Assembly (NCBI RefSeq): GCF_016786255.1
Contig: NZ_JADMKT010000073.1
Span: forward strand, 62,001 to 126,000
Origin: Robertkochia sediminum
GTDB taxonomy: Bacteria; Bacteroidota; Bacteroidia; Flavobacteriales; Flavobacteriaceae
Direction of reading: 5' to 3'
DNA length: 64,000 nt
Under the pieces are notes generated by a model that searched no databases, was not told the DNA's origin, and worked only from the letters and a program-made list of their open reading frames with translations. Below are positions 26,039-34,441 of this stretch, piece by piece; within the stretch, counting starts at the first letter, position 1, and each line of letters opens with the position of its first letter. A program made the position numbers and the translations under genes.

Positions 26039-26695
26039 ATGAATTTGCAATCACACATATCGAACGAGTGTTTACCCCTGTTGCCTAATTACACCATAGG
26101 GATGGCTGCAGCCTTGTTTGCAAAAACAACCTGTTCCCATATCCCGGTGGTCGATGATGAGAAATTGCTGGGTTTGCTTTCTGAAGAAGATGTTGAGGGA
26201 TTTGATAGTGAGAAGAAGTTAAGTGATTACCTCTATCTTCTCGATCATTTCTTTGTGAGTAAGCATACGGTTTGGCTCGATGTGCTGGAGGCTTTTGCAA
26301 GGAGCGATTCGAACGTTATGCCGGTTCTCGATCGCAAGGGTAATTATCTCGGATATTACGAATTGGTAGATATCATAGGGCTATTCAGAGAAACTCCGTT
26401 CTTAAGTGAGCAGGGTGGGGTGCTTATCGTGGAAAAAGGGACCAACGACTATTCGTTTAGTGAGATCTCCCAGATCGTGGAGAGTAATGAGGGCAGGGTG
26501 CTGGGAGCTTTTATCTCAGACATGCACGACGATATTACCCAGGTAACGGTTAAGGTGGGGTCTTCCGGATTGAACGAGATCCTGCAAACCTTCCGGCGGT
26601 ATAATTATAATGTGGTTTCAGGTACCGAGGATGATGCGTATCTGGATGAGCTTAAAAAGCGTTCTCAATACCTCGATCGCTACCTTAATATTTGA
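26039..26695 (+). CDS. CBS-domain protein
   Basis: A 218-residue protein from ATG 26039. The open frame reaches back to 25790, but that part lies antisense to pdxJ and has no resemblance to any family. MNLQSHISNECLPLLPNYTIG opens a CBS pair: first CBS around CSHIPVVDDEKLLGLLSEEDVEG, second around SNVMPVLDRKGNYLGYYELVDIIGLF. The C-terminal ~75 residues (VLIVEKGTNDYSFSEISQIV) look like an ACT-like fold. Such proteins usually bind adenosyl ligands and regulate a partner. It precedes nadK on the same strand; a role in nucleotide sensing is a guess. Confidence 0.85.
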   Translation: MNLQSHISNECLPLLPNYTIGMAAALFAKTTCSHIPVVDDEKLLGLLSEEDVEGFDSEKKLSDYLYLLDHFFVSKHTVWLDVLEAFARSDSNVMPVLDRKGNYLGYYELVDIIGLFRETPFLSEQGGVLIVEKGTNDYSFSEISQIVESNEGRVLGAFISDMHDDITQVTVKVGSSGLNEILQTFRRYNYNVVSGTEDDAYLDELKKRSQYLDRYLNI

Positions 26696-26760
26696 TCGTT
26701 CCCCAAACTTCCCCTAAGGCATACTTCAGAGAAATTAATCAATCATAAAAGAGCATACTT

Positions 26761-27645
26761 TTGAAAATAGGAGTTTACGGTCAGTATTACCAGGAAGACG
26801 CTGCGATCTATGTTAGTGAATTGCTGGATCTGCTTCAACAGAAAAATGCCGAAGTACACATAGAGCGTAAATACTGCAAGGACCTGGAGCGCCACGGAGT
26901 GCTCAAGCGCACTTACGATACCTTTTCTTCTTTTTACGACCTCGATAACAGCTTTGATCTGTTTATAAGTGTTGGAGGCGATGGCACCATGCTTCGCTCC
27001 GTCCTTTTTGTGAGAGATCTCGATATTCCTATCATGGGGGTTAATACCGGAAGGTTAGGGTTTTTATCGACCGTGCAAAAAGGCGATATCGAAAAAGCGG
27101 TAAATGCAGTGGTTTCCGGTGAATACGAGGTGCGCAGACGATCCCTTCTGCAGGTAACCACCACTCCCGGTGTTGAGGAGCAGACCGAGGTGAACTTCGC
27201 GCTGAACGAAGTTGCAGTAAGCCGGAAGAATACGACGTCTATGATCACGGTGAATACCTGGCTTGACGATGAATACCTTACGGCCTATTGGGCCGACGGG
27301 CTCATTATCGCGACACCCACCGGGTCTACCGGGTACTCTCTGAGTTGTAACGGTCCGGTGGTGACCCCGGCGACCGATGCCTTTGTGCTCACCCCAATAG
27401 CTCCCCATAACCTGAGTGCCAGGCCGTTGGTGATACCCGATAAAACCCATATAAGGTTATCTGTGAGTGGGAGAGAGGAGTATTTTTTGATCGCTCTGGA
27501 CAGCAGGATCGCCACCTTGCACAACGATACCGATATTAGGATCGAAAAAGCGCCATTTACTATAGGAATGGTATACCTCACAGAGGAGAGTTTTTTAAAT
27601 ACGCTGCGGCAGAAATTGCTTTGGGGAGAGGATAAGCGAAATTGA
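26761..27645 (+). CDS. nadK: NAD kinase
   Basis: A 294-residue ATP-NAD kinase that makes NADP. The catalytic motif GGDGT is at 72-76 (FISVGGDGTMLRS), with NTGRLGFLS and the conserved PTGSTGYSLSCNGP after it. The start is TTG at 26761: no in-frame ATG lies nearby upstream, and MKIGVYGQYY matches the family N-terminus. It lies 65 bp after the CBS-domain gene and probably shares its transcript. Confidence 0.96.
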   Translation: MKIGVYGQYYQEDAAIYVSELLDLLQQKNAEVHIERKYCKDLERHGVLKRTYDTFSSFYDLDNSFDLFISVGGDGTMLRSVLFVRDLDIPIMGVNTGRLGFLSTVQKGDIEKAVNAVVSGEYEVRRRSLLQVTTTPGVEEQTEVNFALNEVAVSRKNTTSMITVNTWLDDEYLTAYWADGLIIATPTGSTGYSLSCNGPVVTPATDAFVLTPIAPHNLSARPLVIPDKTHIRLSVSGREEYFLIALDSRIATLHNDTDIRIEKAPFTIGMVYLTEESFLNTLRQKLLWGEDKRN

Positions 27646-27726
27646 TAGTGCCCCAAAACGAATTATAAGAGCAATAATTGCCCTAAATTTTTGTTTTTAA
27701 AGCAGATTCATTCACGTGATACTACC

Positions 27727-27753
27727 TTTGGTATGTCATATTGTATATATTTG
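27727..27753 (+). promoter_or_regulatory. Promoter of the porG-uppS-bamA cluster
   Basis: TATATTTG at 27746-27753 matches TAnnTTTG. TTTG at 27727-27730 is 15 bp upstream, a short spacing. Start codon of porG follows at 27769. Confidence 0.5.
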
Positions 27754-27768
27754 CAAACCTTGAATTAT

Positions 27769-28461
27769 ATGAGAGCCTTACTTATTGCCATACTGCTTTG
27801 TGCTGCCTGTGCGGTCCATGCCCAAACCTATGAACTAGGTGTTTTCCTGGGTGGGTCTAATACCATAGGCGATGTAGGTTCAGAACGGTATATTAATCCG
27901 AACGAACTGGCAGTTGGAGGTATAGGGAAGTGGAATTTAAGCGATCGCTATTCATACCGTGTAAGTGTGATCTACTCAGAATTGAGTGGTGATGATGCAG
28001 ATGCCTCGAGTACAGCGCGTAACCAAAGAAATTACAGGTTTACGAACAAAGCCCTCGAAGTGTCTCTCGGTATGGAATTTAATTTTGTGGAATTTAACCT
28101 ACATGATTTCAGGCATCCGTTCACGCCCTATCTCCACGGTGGTGTATCGGTTCTCATGCACGACAACCTGTATTACAATGCTCCGGGTACAGCAGCGCTG
28201 GCCGACGGACGAAAAAGTACTGTGGCCTTCCCGATGACCGTAGGGGTTAAAGGTAAGGTCGGACAGCATTTTGTTCTGGGAGCAGAGGTGGGGGCCAGGT
28301 ATGCCCTGACCGATAACCTCGACGGGAGTAATCCCGGTGATCAGGCGGGTAGTAATTTTGAGCGATTTGGAAATTTGTACAGTGACGACTGGTATGTATT
28401 TACAGGTGTAACCCTAACCTACACCTTTATACGCAAGCCGTGTTACAGTTGTTATGAATGA
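27769..28461 (+). CDS. porG: PorG-like type IX secretion outer-membrane protein (DUF6089)
   Basis: A 230-residue beta-barrel from ATG 27769, which starts the signal peptide MRALLIAILLCAACAVHAQ; the longer TTG frame upstream adds an unlikely leader. YELGVFLGGSNTIGDVGSERYINPNELAVGG is the DUF6089 start. In Porphyromonas gingivalis the homologue PorG (PG0189) lies directly upstream of uppS, bamA and two ompH genes, exactly the order here. PorG is an outer-membrane part of the type IX secretion system that contacts the PorK/PorN ring. Identity rests on family plus synteny. Confidence 0.82.
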   Translation: MRALLIAILLCAACAVHAQTYELGVFLGGSNTIGDVGSERYINPNELAVGGIGKWNLSDRYSYRVSVIYSELSGDDADASSTARNQRNYRFTNKALEVSLGMEFNFVEFNLHDFRHPFTPYLHGGVSVLMHDNLYYNAPGTAALADGRKSTVAFPMTVGVKGKVGQHFVLGAEVGARYALTDNLDGSNPGDQAGSNFERFGNLYSDDWYVFTGVTLTYTFIRKPCYSCYE

Positions 28462-28467
28462 TGTCTG

Positions 28468-29205
28468 ATGAATGAACAACTAATTAATAAGGAAAACCTG
28501 CCCAGGCATATTGCCATCATTATGGATGGTAATGGAAGATGGGCAAAACAAAAAGGGAAACTGCGCATTTTTGGCCATGAGAATGGTACCAAGGCAGTAC
28601 GCAGAACCGTAGAGGCCTGCGCCCGTCTGGGAGTTGAGAACCTTACCTTATACGCCTTTTCTACAGAGAACTGGAAGCGCCCAAAAATGGAGGTGCAGAC
28701 CCTGATGAAGCTTCTCGTGTCTTCGCTGAAAAAGGAAATGAAGACCCTCACCAAGAACAATATCCGACTCAACGCCATTGGTAATTTGAATGCATTGCCG
28801 GAGAAGGCGAGACAAGAGTTGCATGAAGTGATGGATAAGACCAGTGAGAATTCACGAATGACCCTCACCCTTGCCCTGAGCTATGGTTCTCGTGAAGAGC
28901 TGAAAACCGCAGTACAAGAGATCGCAGACAAAGTTAAAAATAACATAATTTCTAAGGATGATATTGATGAAAAGCTCATTAATAATCATCTTTATACCCA
29001 CAACCTGCCAGATGTAGACTTGCTTATCCGTACCAGTGGAGAACATCGGATAAGCAATTTTCTTTTGTGGCAGATCGCCTATGCCGAATTGTACTTTACC
29101 AGTACCTTATGGCCCGATTTTACCGAAGAACACTTGTTCGAAGCAATTTTAAATTATCAAAACCGAGAGCGCAGATTTGGAAAGACAAGCGAACAACTTA
29201 GCTGA
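28468..29205 (+). CDS. uppS: Isoprenyl (undecaprenyl) diphosphate synthase
   Basis: A 245-residue cis-prenyltransferase that makes the C55 lipid carrier for peptidoglycan and other envelope polymers. PRHIAIIMDGNGRWAKQKG holds the catalytic Asp20; TLYAFSTENWKRP, LIRTSGEHRISNFLLWQIAYAELYF and the final WPDF segment complete the family pattern. It begins 6 nt after porG and ends 7 nt before bamA, so the three are one operon. Confidence 0.97.
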   Translation: MNEQLINKENLPRHIAIIMDGNGRWAKQKGKLRIFGHENGTKAVRRTVEACARLGVENLTLYAFSTENWKRPKMEVQTLMKLLVSSLKKEMKTLTKNNIRLNAIGNLNALPEKARQELHEVMDKTSENSRMTLTLALSYGSREELKTAVQEIADKVKNNIISKDDIDEKLINNHLYTHNLPDVDLLIRTSGEHRISNFLLWQIAYAELYFTSTLWPDFTEEHLFEAILNYQNRERRFGKTSEQLS

Positions 29206-29212
29206 AAATATC

Positions 29213-31759
29213 ATGCTTAAAAGATTTTTAAGTGTATTTTTTGTGGTCCTGTTCACAGCAATGACTACAGTAGTAACGGCTCAGGATACCTCATACGAAC
29301 AGGGTAAGACCTATACCCTTGGAGGACTCGAAGTTACGGGACTCAAAAGTTTTAACGAACAAACCGTACTTACCTTTACAGGACTGCGTGTTGGACAGGA
29401 GATCACTATTCCCGGTGAAGATCTGAGTGAGATCATTAACAGGCTCTGGGGACTCAGACTCTTTAGCGATATTAATTTCTACCAAACCCGTATCGAGGGT
29501 GATAAGATCTTTCTTGAACTCGAGATCGTAGAATTGCCTACCCTTACCGATGTAAAGATCAAAGGTGTAAAAGAGCGCAAGGCAGAGGCGGTTTTAAAAG
29601 AAGCCGATGTTAAGAAGGGAGAGAAAGTAACCGAAGGGTTCTTGTCGAATACCCGAAACTACCTGGTGAATAAATATAAGAAAGAGGGTTACCTCAATAC
29701 CAAGGTGAACATCAATACCATTCCCGATACCACTCAGGCGAACGGAGTAAAAATGGTGATCAATGTTGATACCGGAGAGAAAGTGAAGATAAATGATATC
29801 CAGATCTCCGGAAATGAGAAGCTCAACAATGCCAAGGTGAAAAAGTCCATGAAGAACACCAAAGAGAAATTCTTTGGACGCTTCTGGAAAAAATCAAAGT
29901 TCATTCCCGAAGATTACCAGGAAGACCTTAAGGGTATCGTTAATAAATATAAGGAGAACGGTTACCGCGATGCCAGAATTGTTTCAGATTCTATTATCTA
30001 TAATGACGATAATACCATTTCTATAGCTATAGATGTTGAAGAGGGAAGCCGTTACTACTTTGGTGATATCGATTTTGTAGGGAATGCTGCCTACACCGAC
30101 GCCTACCTTCAAAACCTTCTGGGTATCGGTAAGGGAGAGGTGTATAACGGGGTGCTTCTTGCCGAACAGGTGAGCGATCCTAATCCCGACGCCAACACTA
30201 TTGAAAACCTATACCAGAATACAGGATATCTTTTCTCTTCGATCAATACGGTAGAGGTTGCGGCTGTGAACGACACCATCGATTTTGAAATTCGTGTGAA
30301 CGAAGGAAAGCAGGCTTATTTGAATCGCGTTGATGTTATTGGAAACGATAAGACCAATGATCATGTGATCTACAGGGAGCTGAGAACCCGTCCGGGACAG
30401 CTTTATTCTAAAGATCGTGTGGTTCGTACGATCAGAGAGCTTGGTCAAATGGGATTCTTCGATCCTGAAAGCATAGATATCCAGGTACTTAATCCCAATC
30501 CGCAGGAAGGAACTGTAGATCTGCAGTACGGAGTGCAGGAGCAGGGGTCTTCGCAGATCGAACTCCAGGGTGGATACGGTGGAGGAGGCTTCATTGGTAC
30601 CCTCGGACTGTCATTCAATAACTTTGCGATCAAAGACCTGTTTAATAAAGATGCCTATAAACCGATCCCAATGGGTGACGGACAGCGTTTATCGCTGCGT
30701 TTACAGGCGAGTAGATTCTTCCAGACCTATAGTTTCTCTTTCTCAGAACCGTGGTGGGGAGGTAAAAAGCCGGTACAGTTCTCTGTGTCGCTTTCAAGGA
30801 CCCTTCAGTTCCAGTTCAATCCGCTTACCAGGGATGTAGATCGCGATCAGCGTTTTGCAATTAACGGGGTCACCCTCGGATTGGCGAAGCGGTTGAGATG
30901 GCCGGACGATAGCTTCCAGCTTTCGCACGCCCTTACCTTTCAGCAATACGAACTGAAGAATTACTTTATTTCGCTTTTCCCTTTCCCTGACGGAAACGGA
31001 AATGCAAAGAACTTTGCTTATACCGTTGCCCTCACAAGGAATAATACCTCGGTAAACCCGATCTTCCCAATGAGTGGTTCGCAGTTTAATATCAGTCTTA
31101 AGTTAACACCTCCGTATTCATTGTTTAACGGAGTTGACTATGCTAATCTGGAGAACGATCCCGAATACCAAACCCTTAATGAGCAGGGTGAGGTGGTTCC
31201 TGATGAAGGGAAGATCTCTCAGAAAAAGCTGGATTGGCTTGAATTTTACAAGATCAAGTTCACCGGTGCGTGGTATACCAATATCATTGAAAAGCTGGTG
31301 CTGAAAAGTGGATTCGAATTTGGATTCCTCGGAGCCTATAACCAGGATCGTGGAGTGATCCCGTTCGAGCGTTTCTTCCTTGGAGGTGACGGACTCGGAA
31401 ACTTTACCCTGGATGGTAGGGAGAACATTCAGTTGAGAGGTTATCCTAACCAACAGCTGTCTACCGTAGACGGTTCGGCTATTTATAATAAGTTCTCACT
31501 TGAATTGCGTTACCCGATCACCTTAAAGCCTTCGGCTTCGATCTACGCACTTGGATTTGCAGAGGGTGGAGCCGGATTTGACGACTACCAGCAGTACAAT
31601 CCTTTCGAGTTGAAAAGATCGGCCGGTTTAGGGATCAGGATCTTTATGCCTGCCTTCGGTCTTCTTGGGATCGACTTTGGATATGGATTCGACAGAGTAC
31701 CGGGTGAGCAGGAGATCAGTGGATGGCAAACCCACTTTATCATAGGACAGCAGTTTTAA
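29213..31759 (+). CDS. bamA: Outer-membrane protein assembly factor BamA
   Basis: 848 residues from ATG 29213, which gives a signal peptide (MLKRFLSVFFVVLFTAMTTVVTAQ) and avoids overlap with uppS. After the signal come five POTRA repeats (about 30-440; clear units around YTLGGLEVTGLKSFNEQTVLTF and VKINDIQISGNEKLNNAKVKKSM), then the 16-strand barrel ending at HFIIGQQF with the terminal Phe. BamA inserts beta-barrel proteins into the outer membrane. A basic insertion NTKEKFFGRFWKKSKFIPEDY in the third POTRA is typical of Bacteroidota. Confidence 0.97.
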   Translation: MLKRFLSVFFVVLFTAMTTVVTAQDTSYEQGKTYTLGGLEVTGLKSFNEQTVLTFTGLRVGQEITIPGEDLSEIINRLWGLRLFSDINFYQTRIEGDKIFLELEIVELPTLTDVKIKGVKERKAEAVLKEADVKKGEKVTEGFLSNTRNYLVNKYKKEGYLNTKVNINTIPDTTQANGVKMVINVDTGEKVKINDIQISGNEKLNNAKVKKSMKNTKEKFFGRFWKKSKFIPEDYQEDLKGIVNKYKENGYRDARIVSDSIIYNDDNTISIAIDVEEGSRYYFGDIDFVGNAAYTDAYLQNLLGIGKGEVYNGVLLAEQVSDPNPDANTIENLYQNTGYLFSSINTVEVAAVNDTIDFEIRVNEGKQAYLNRVDVIGNDKTNDHVIYRELRTRPGQLYSKDRVVRTIRELGQMGFFDPESIDIQVLNPNPQEGTVDLQYGVQEQGSSQIELQGGYGGGGFIGTLGLSFNNFAIKDLFNKDAYKPIPMGDGQRLSLRLQASRFFQTYSFSFSEPWWGGKKPVQFSVSLSRTLQFQFNPLTRDVDRDQRFAINGVTLGLAKRLRWPDDSFQLSHALTFQQYELKNYFISLFPFPDGNGNAKNFAYTVALTRNNTSVNPIFPMSGSQFNISLKLTPPYSLFNGVDYANLENDPEYQTLNEQGEVVPDEGKISQKKLDWLEFYKIKFTGAWYTNIIEKLVLKSGFEFGFLGAYNQDRGVIPFERFFLGGDGLGNFTLDGRENIQLRGYPNQQLSTVDGSAIYNKFSLELRYPITLKPSASIYALGFAEGGAGFDDYQQYNPFELKRSAGLGIRIFMPAFGLLGIDFGYGFDRVPGEQEISGWQTHFIIGQQF

Positions 31760-31798
31760 TTTTTGGCACGATATTTTCTATAAGTAAATCGCTGTTAA

Positions 31799-31806
31799 TA
31801 TATTTG
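31799..31806 (+). promoter_or_regulatory. -7 promoter element before the first ompH gene
   Basis: TATATTTG (TAnnTTTG) 71 bp upstream of ATG 31878. No TTG at the expected -33 distance was found. Confidence 0.4.
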
Positions 31807-31877
31807 GGCTGCTTTCCGATCGGGATTAAATGCTTATTTTGATCCTGGTTTACCAAAGGAACAAAACAGAAAGTCCC

Positions 31878-32690
31878 ATGAGAATAAAAGTTCTTTTTTT
31901 ATTGCTTTCAACCTTAATGCTTCAGGCCGTTAGTGCCCAGAGAAGTGTTCGTATCGGTTATGTTGATATGGATTACATCCTGGCACAGGTGCAGGAGTAT
32001 AAGGTGGCCAATGAACTGCTTGAGAAAAAAGTAGATCGCTGGAAACAAGAGGTCGAAGAACAACAACTGGCTATTGACCAGATGAGACAAGACCTCGATA
32101 CCGAGCGTATTCTTTTAACCAAAGAGCTTATCGAAGAGCGTGAACTGGAGATCAAGGCCCTTGAACAAGAAGTGCTGGACTATCAACAGGATCGTTTCGG
32201 GCCGCAAGGCGACCTGGTGCGTCAACGTACACAACTGGTGAAACCTGTGCAAGACCAGGTGTTCAGTGCAGTTCAGGAACTCGCCCAAAGTCGCAAGTAC
32301 GATTTTATTTTCGATCGTTCTGCCGATGTGGTCATGCTCTTTGCAGAAAAGCGCTATGACCTGAGCGACCAGGTATTGCGTATGATCGATGTGACCCGTA
32401 AGACCACACAGCGTAATGGTGAGCCTTCGGTGATGGATGCCTATAAAGAGGAAGACCCGGAACTTAAGGCCAGAAAAAGCGCTTATGAAGAAAAGGTTTC
32501 CGAAAGGGATTCGATCATTGAAGCCCGAAGAGCTGCCAAGTTAAAGCAGATCGAAGAGCGTAAGAAAGCATACGAAGAACGCAGAAAGAAAATGCTCGAG
32601 GAGCGCGAAGCCAAGCGTAAGGCGAGAGAAGAGAAGAAGAAAGAAGAAAATGGAGAAGAAAACTCCGGGAGTACAGAAGAAAATAAATAA
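31878..32690 (+). CDS. OmpH/Skp-family periplasmic chaperone with long charged C-terminus
   Basis: 270 residues from ATG 31878, which starts the signal peptide MRIKVLFLLLSTLMLQAVSAQ. RIGYVDMDYILAQVQEYKVANELLEKKVDRW is the OmpH opening, followed by coiled coil and FDRSADVVMLFAEKRYDLSDQVL. The last ~70 residues (from about 200) are an unusual Lys/Glu/Arg-rich helix (KQIEERKKAYEERRKKMLEE) making it longer than ordinary Skp. Skp trimers hold unfolded outer-membrane proteins for BamA, encoded just upstream. Confidence 0.92.
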   Translation: MRIKVLFLLLSTLMLQAVSAQRSVRIGYVDMDYILAQVQEYKVANELLEKKVDRWKQEVEEQQLAIDQMRQDLDTERILLTKELIEERELEIKALEQEVLDYQQDRFGPQGDLVRQRTQLVKPVQDQVFSAVQELAQSRKYDFIFDRSADVVMLFAEKRYDLSDQVLRMIDVTRKTTQRNGEPSVMDAYKEEDPELKARKSAYEEKVSERDSIIEARRAAKLKQIEERKKAYEERRKKMLEEREAKRKAREEKKKEENGEENSGSTEENK

Positions 32691-32705
32691 AAATAATACT
32701 AAATC

Positions 32706-32713
32706 TATTTTTG
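32706..32713 (+). promoter_or_regulatory. -7 promoter element before the second ompH gene
   Basis: TATTTTTG in the 36-bp gap between the ompH genes, 13 bp before the ATG. No -33 match; the second gene may be made both alone and from the longer transcript. Confidence 0.3.
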
Positions 32714-32726
32714 AAATTTAAACACC

Positions 32727-33236
32727 ATGAAACACTTAAAGACGTTAGTAATTGCCGTTGTAATTGCAGTAGGATCGATGAGTTTCGCCAATGCGCAAAC
32801 CAAAGTGGCTCACATCTTTGTTGACCAACTTATGGCCGAAATGCCGGAAATGAAGGCTGCAGAGGCTGAGCTACAGAAATTAGGAAAAAGCTATGAAGCC
32901 GATATAAGATCTACATTCCAGGAGCTTCAGAACAAAGCTCAGCTTTATGAGAACGAAGCTGCTTCTAAGACCGATCAGGAGAACGCTAAGAGAGCTCAGG
33001 AGATCCAGGGAATGCAGGCTAACATTCAGCAGGCACAGCAGGTAGCTGCTCAGGAGATCGAGAAAAAGAAAATGGAGCTTCTCGAGCCGATCCTTAGAAA
33101 AGTGAATGACGTGATCCAGAAAGTAGGAAGAGACAAAGGATTTAACTACGTTCTTGACGCTTCAAGCGGATCAGGGATCATCCTTGCTGAAGGTACCGAT
33201 ATCACTGCCGATGTTAAAGCGGCTCTCGGATTCTAA
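32727..33236 (+). CDS. OmpH/Skp-family periplasmic chaperone
   Basis: A 169-residue protein with signal peptide MKHLKTLVIAVVIAVGSMSFANAQ. KVAHIFVDQLMAEMPEMKAAEAELQKLGKSYEADI opens a long Ala/Gln/Glu-rich coiled coil (about 40-125), and NYVLDASSGSGIILAEGTDITADVKAAL closes the body domain. It is normal Skp size, unlike its longer neighbour. Codons are unusually regular, suggesting high expression. A strong terminator follows. Confidence 0.94.
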   Translation: MKHLKTLVIAVVIAVGSMSFANAQTKVAHIFVDQLMAEMPEMKAAEAELQKLGKSYEADIRSTFQELQNKAQLYENEAASKTDQENAKRAQEIQGMQANIQQAQQVAAQEIEKKKMELLEPILRKVNDVIQKVGRDKGFNYVLDASSGSGIILAEGTDITADVKAALGF

Positions 33237-33264
33237 GTAAAGATCCGTGTAAAATATTTTTGAG

Positions 33265-33296
33265 AACTGCCCGCGTCAATGCGGGCAGTTTTTTTA
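33265..33296 (+). terminator. Rho-independent terminator after the ompH genes
   Basis: A perfect 10-bp stem AACTGCCCGC (33265-33274) / GCGGGCAGTT (33281-33290), loop GTCAAT, then T-rich tract. It separates ompH from murI. Confidence 0.95.
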
Positions 33297-33308
33297 TTTT
33301 TAGACTTC

Positions 33309-34100
33309 ATGAACCAAAAGCCTATCGGAATATTCGACTCAGGGGTAGGGGGGACTTCGATCTGGAAGGAACTCCACGGGCTTTTGCCCGGTGAATCTAC
33401 AGTGTACCTTGCCGATAGTGCCAATGCTCCCTATGGAGAACGCAGTAAGCCCGAGATACTCGATCTGAGTATTAAAAATACAGAATGGTTGCTCTCCAAA
33501 GGATGTAAGCTCATCGTTGTAGCTTGTAATACGGCTACCACCAATGCCATTGCTTATTTAAGGAGCAATTACGACCTGCCCTTTATTGGTATCGAACCGG
33601 CCATAAAACCTGCTGCACTGCATACCCGAAGTGGGGCCGTGGGGGTGCTTGCTACCCGTGGGACCCTGAGCAGTGAGCTTTTTGCAAAGACCTCGGGAAA
33701 CTACGCCTCAGGGATCAGGGTGATCGAACAGATGGGTGACGGACTCGTGCCGCTTATCGAGCAGGGACGTATAGACTCTGATGAGATGACCGAACTGTTA
33801 CACCGCTACCTGGCACCTATGATCACTGCAGGGATCGACCACCTGGTGCTCGGGTGTACCCATTATCCTTATCTCATAAGGCGTATTAAGGAAATTCTTC
33901 CGACTCACGTGAATATTATCGATAGCGGCAGGGCAGTGGCAGCCCAGACCAAAAGGATACTCGAAAAACACGATCTCCTTGCCGATCGACCCTCAGGAAA
34001 GGCAGCGCTTAAGTTTTATACGAATAGCGATCCGCAGCTTCTTAGTTCCTTCCTTACAGATGTGGAGGATTCTTATACGGTAGAGAAAATAACGATTTGA
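33309..34100 (+). CDS. murI: Glutamate racemase
   Basis: 263 residues from ATG 33309 (MNQKPIGIFDSGVGG). An in-frame upstream ATG at 33279 falls inside the preceding terminator and is unlikely. The enzyme makes D-glutamate for peptidoglycan. Both catalytic Cys are seen: Cys73 in VVACNTATTNA and Cys183 in LVLGCTHYPYL; Asp10-Ser11 in FDSGVGG completes the active site. It lies downstream of the envelope cluster, as in several Bacteroidota. Confidence 0.97.
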   Translation: MNQKPIGIFDSGVGGTSIWKELHGLLPGESTVYLADSANAPYGERSKPEILDLSIKNTEWLLSKGCKLIVVACNTATTNAIAYLRSNYDLPFIGIEPAIKPAALHTRSGAVGVLATRGTLSSELFAKTSGNYASGIRVIEQMGDGLVPLIEQGRIDSDEMTELLHRYLAPMITAGIDHLVLGCTHYPYLIRRIKEILPTHVNIIDSGRAVAAQTKRILEKHDLLADRPSGKAALKFYTNSDPQLLSSFLTDVEDSYTVEKITI

Positions 34101-34130
34101 TGGTGGATCCTGAATGATGAATGTGGTGTT

Positions 34131-34265
34131 TTGTCTTCACGAGTGAGCGCAGTGAACGCGGCGATCTCATAAAGGAGGTAAAGCACTCCTTCGCTAAAGC
34201 TACGGAGTGTGAGAGGGTAAAGAGGTAAAGGGGTGAAGATGTAAAGAGGGTAAAGGAGGTGAAGA
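34131..34265. repeat. REP-like hairpins and purine-rich degenerate repeat
   Basis: CGAGTGAGCGCAGTGAACGC with GGCGATCTCAT resembles dispersed intergenic elements of flavobacterial genomes. CACTCCTTCGCTAAAGCTAC with GGAGTG (34185-34208) forms a stem; its core TCCTTCGCTAAAGCT recurs at 52964-52979. 34210-34265 is a purine tract of GGTAAAGAGG-like units. Confidence 0.65.
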
Positions 34266-34307
34266 AACTGGAGTATTCCGTTCCTGAGGTGTTTCAGGCA
34301 CTTCTCC

Positions 34308-34416
34308 CAATTCCAATTCCCTACTCCCAATTCCTTACTCCCAATTCCAATTCCCCCATTCCCTATTCCCTATTCCCTATTCCCTATTCCCTATTCCCTA
34401 TTCCCTATTCCCTAAT
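34308..34416. repeat. Pyrimidine tract with CCCTATT heptamer microsatellite
   Basis: 34308-34360 has degenerate units (CCCAATT, CCTTACT, CCAATTC). From 34361 there are seven perfect CCCTATT copies and an eighth imperfect one. Located between two gene 3' ends, so slippage here would not change a coding frame. Confidence 0.92.
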
Positions 34417-34441
34417 CCTTGTATCCCGGCGGGCTGGGTGA

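Larger units (their letters stand above)
34101..34441. other. Non-coding, repeat-rich gap between convergent genes
   Basis: A 341-bp region between the 3' ends of murI and the fructosamine kinase gene. It is wholly low-complexity or repeat-like: a REP-like segment (34131-34168), a hairpin sharing its loop with 52965-52982 (34185-34208), a purine tract (34210-34265), and a pyrimidine tract ending in a perfect heptamer array (34361-34416). I see no gene. Confidence 0.8.

Noticed and set aside
34259-34441. 60-codon frame across the heptamer array
   Set aside because: Pure product of the CCCTATT-type repeat (periodic peptide); no start signals.
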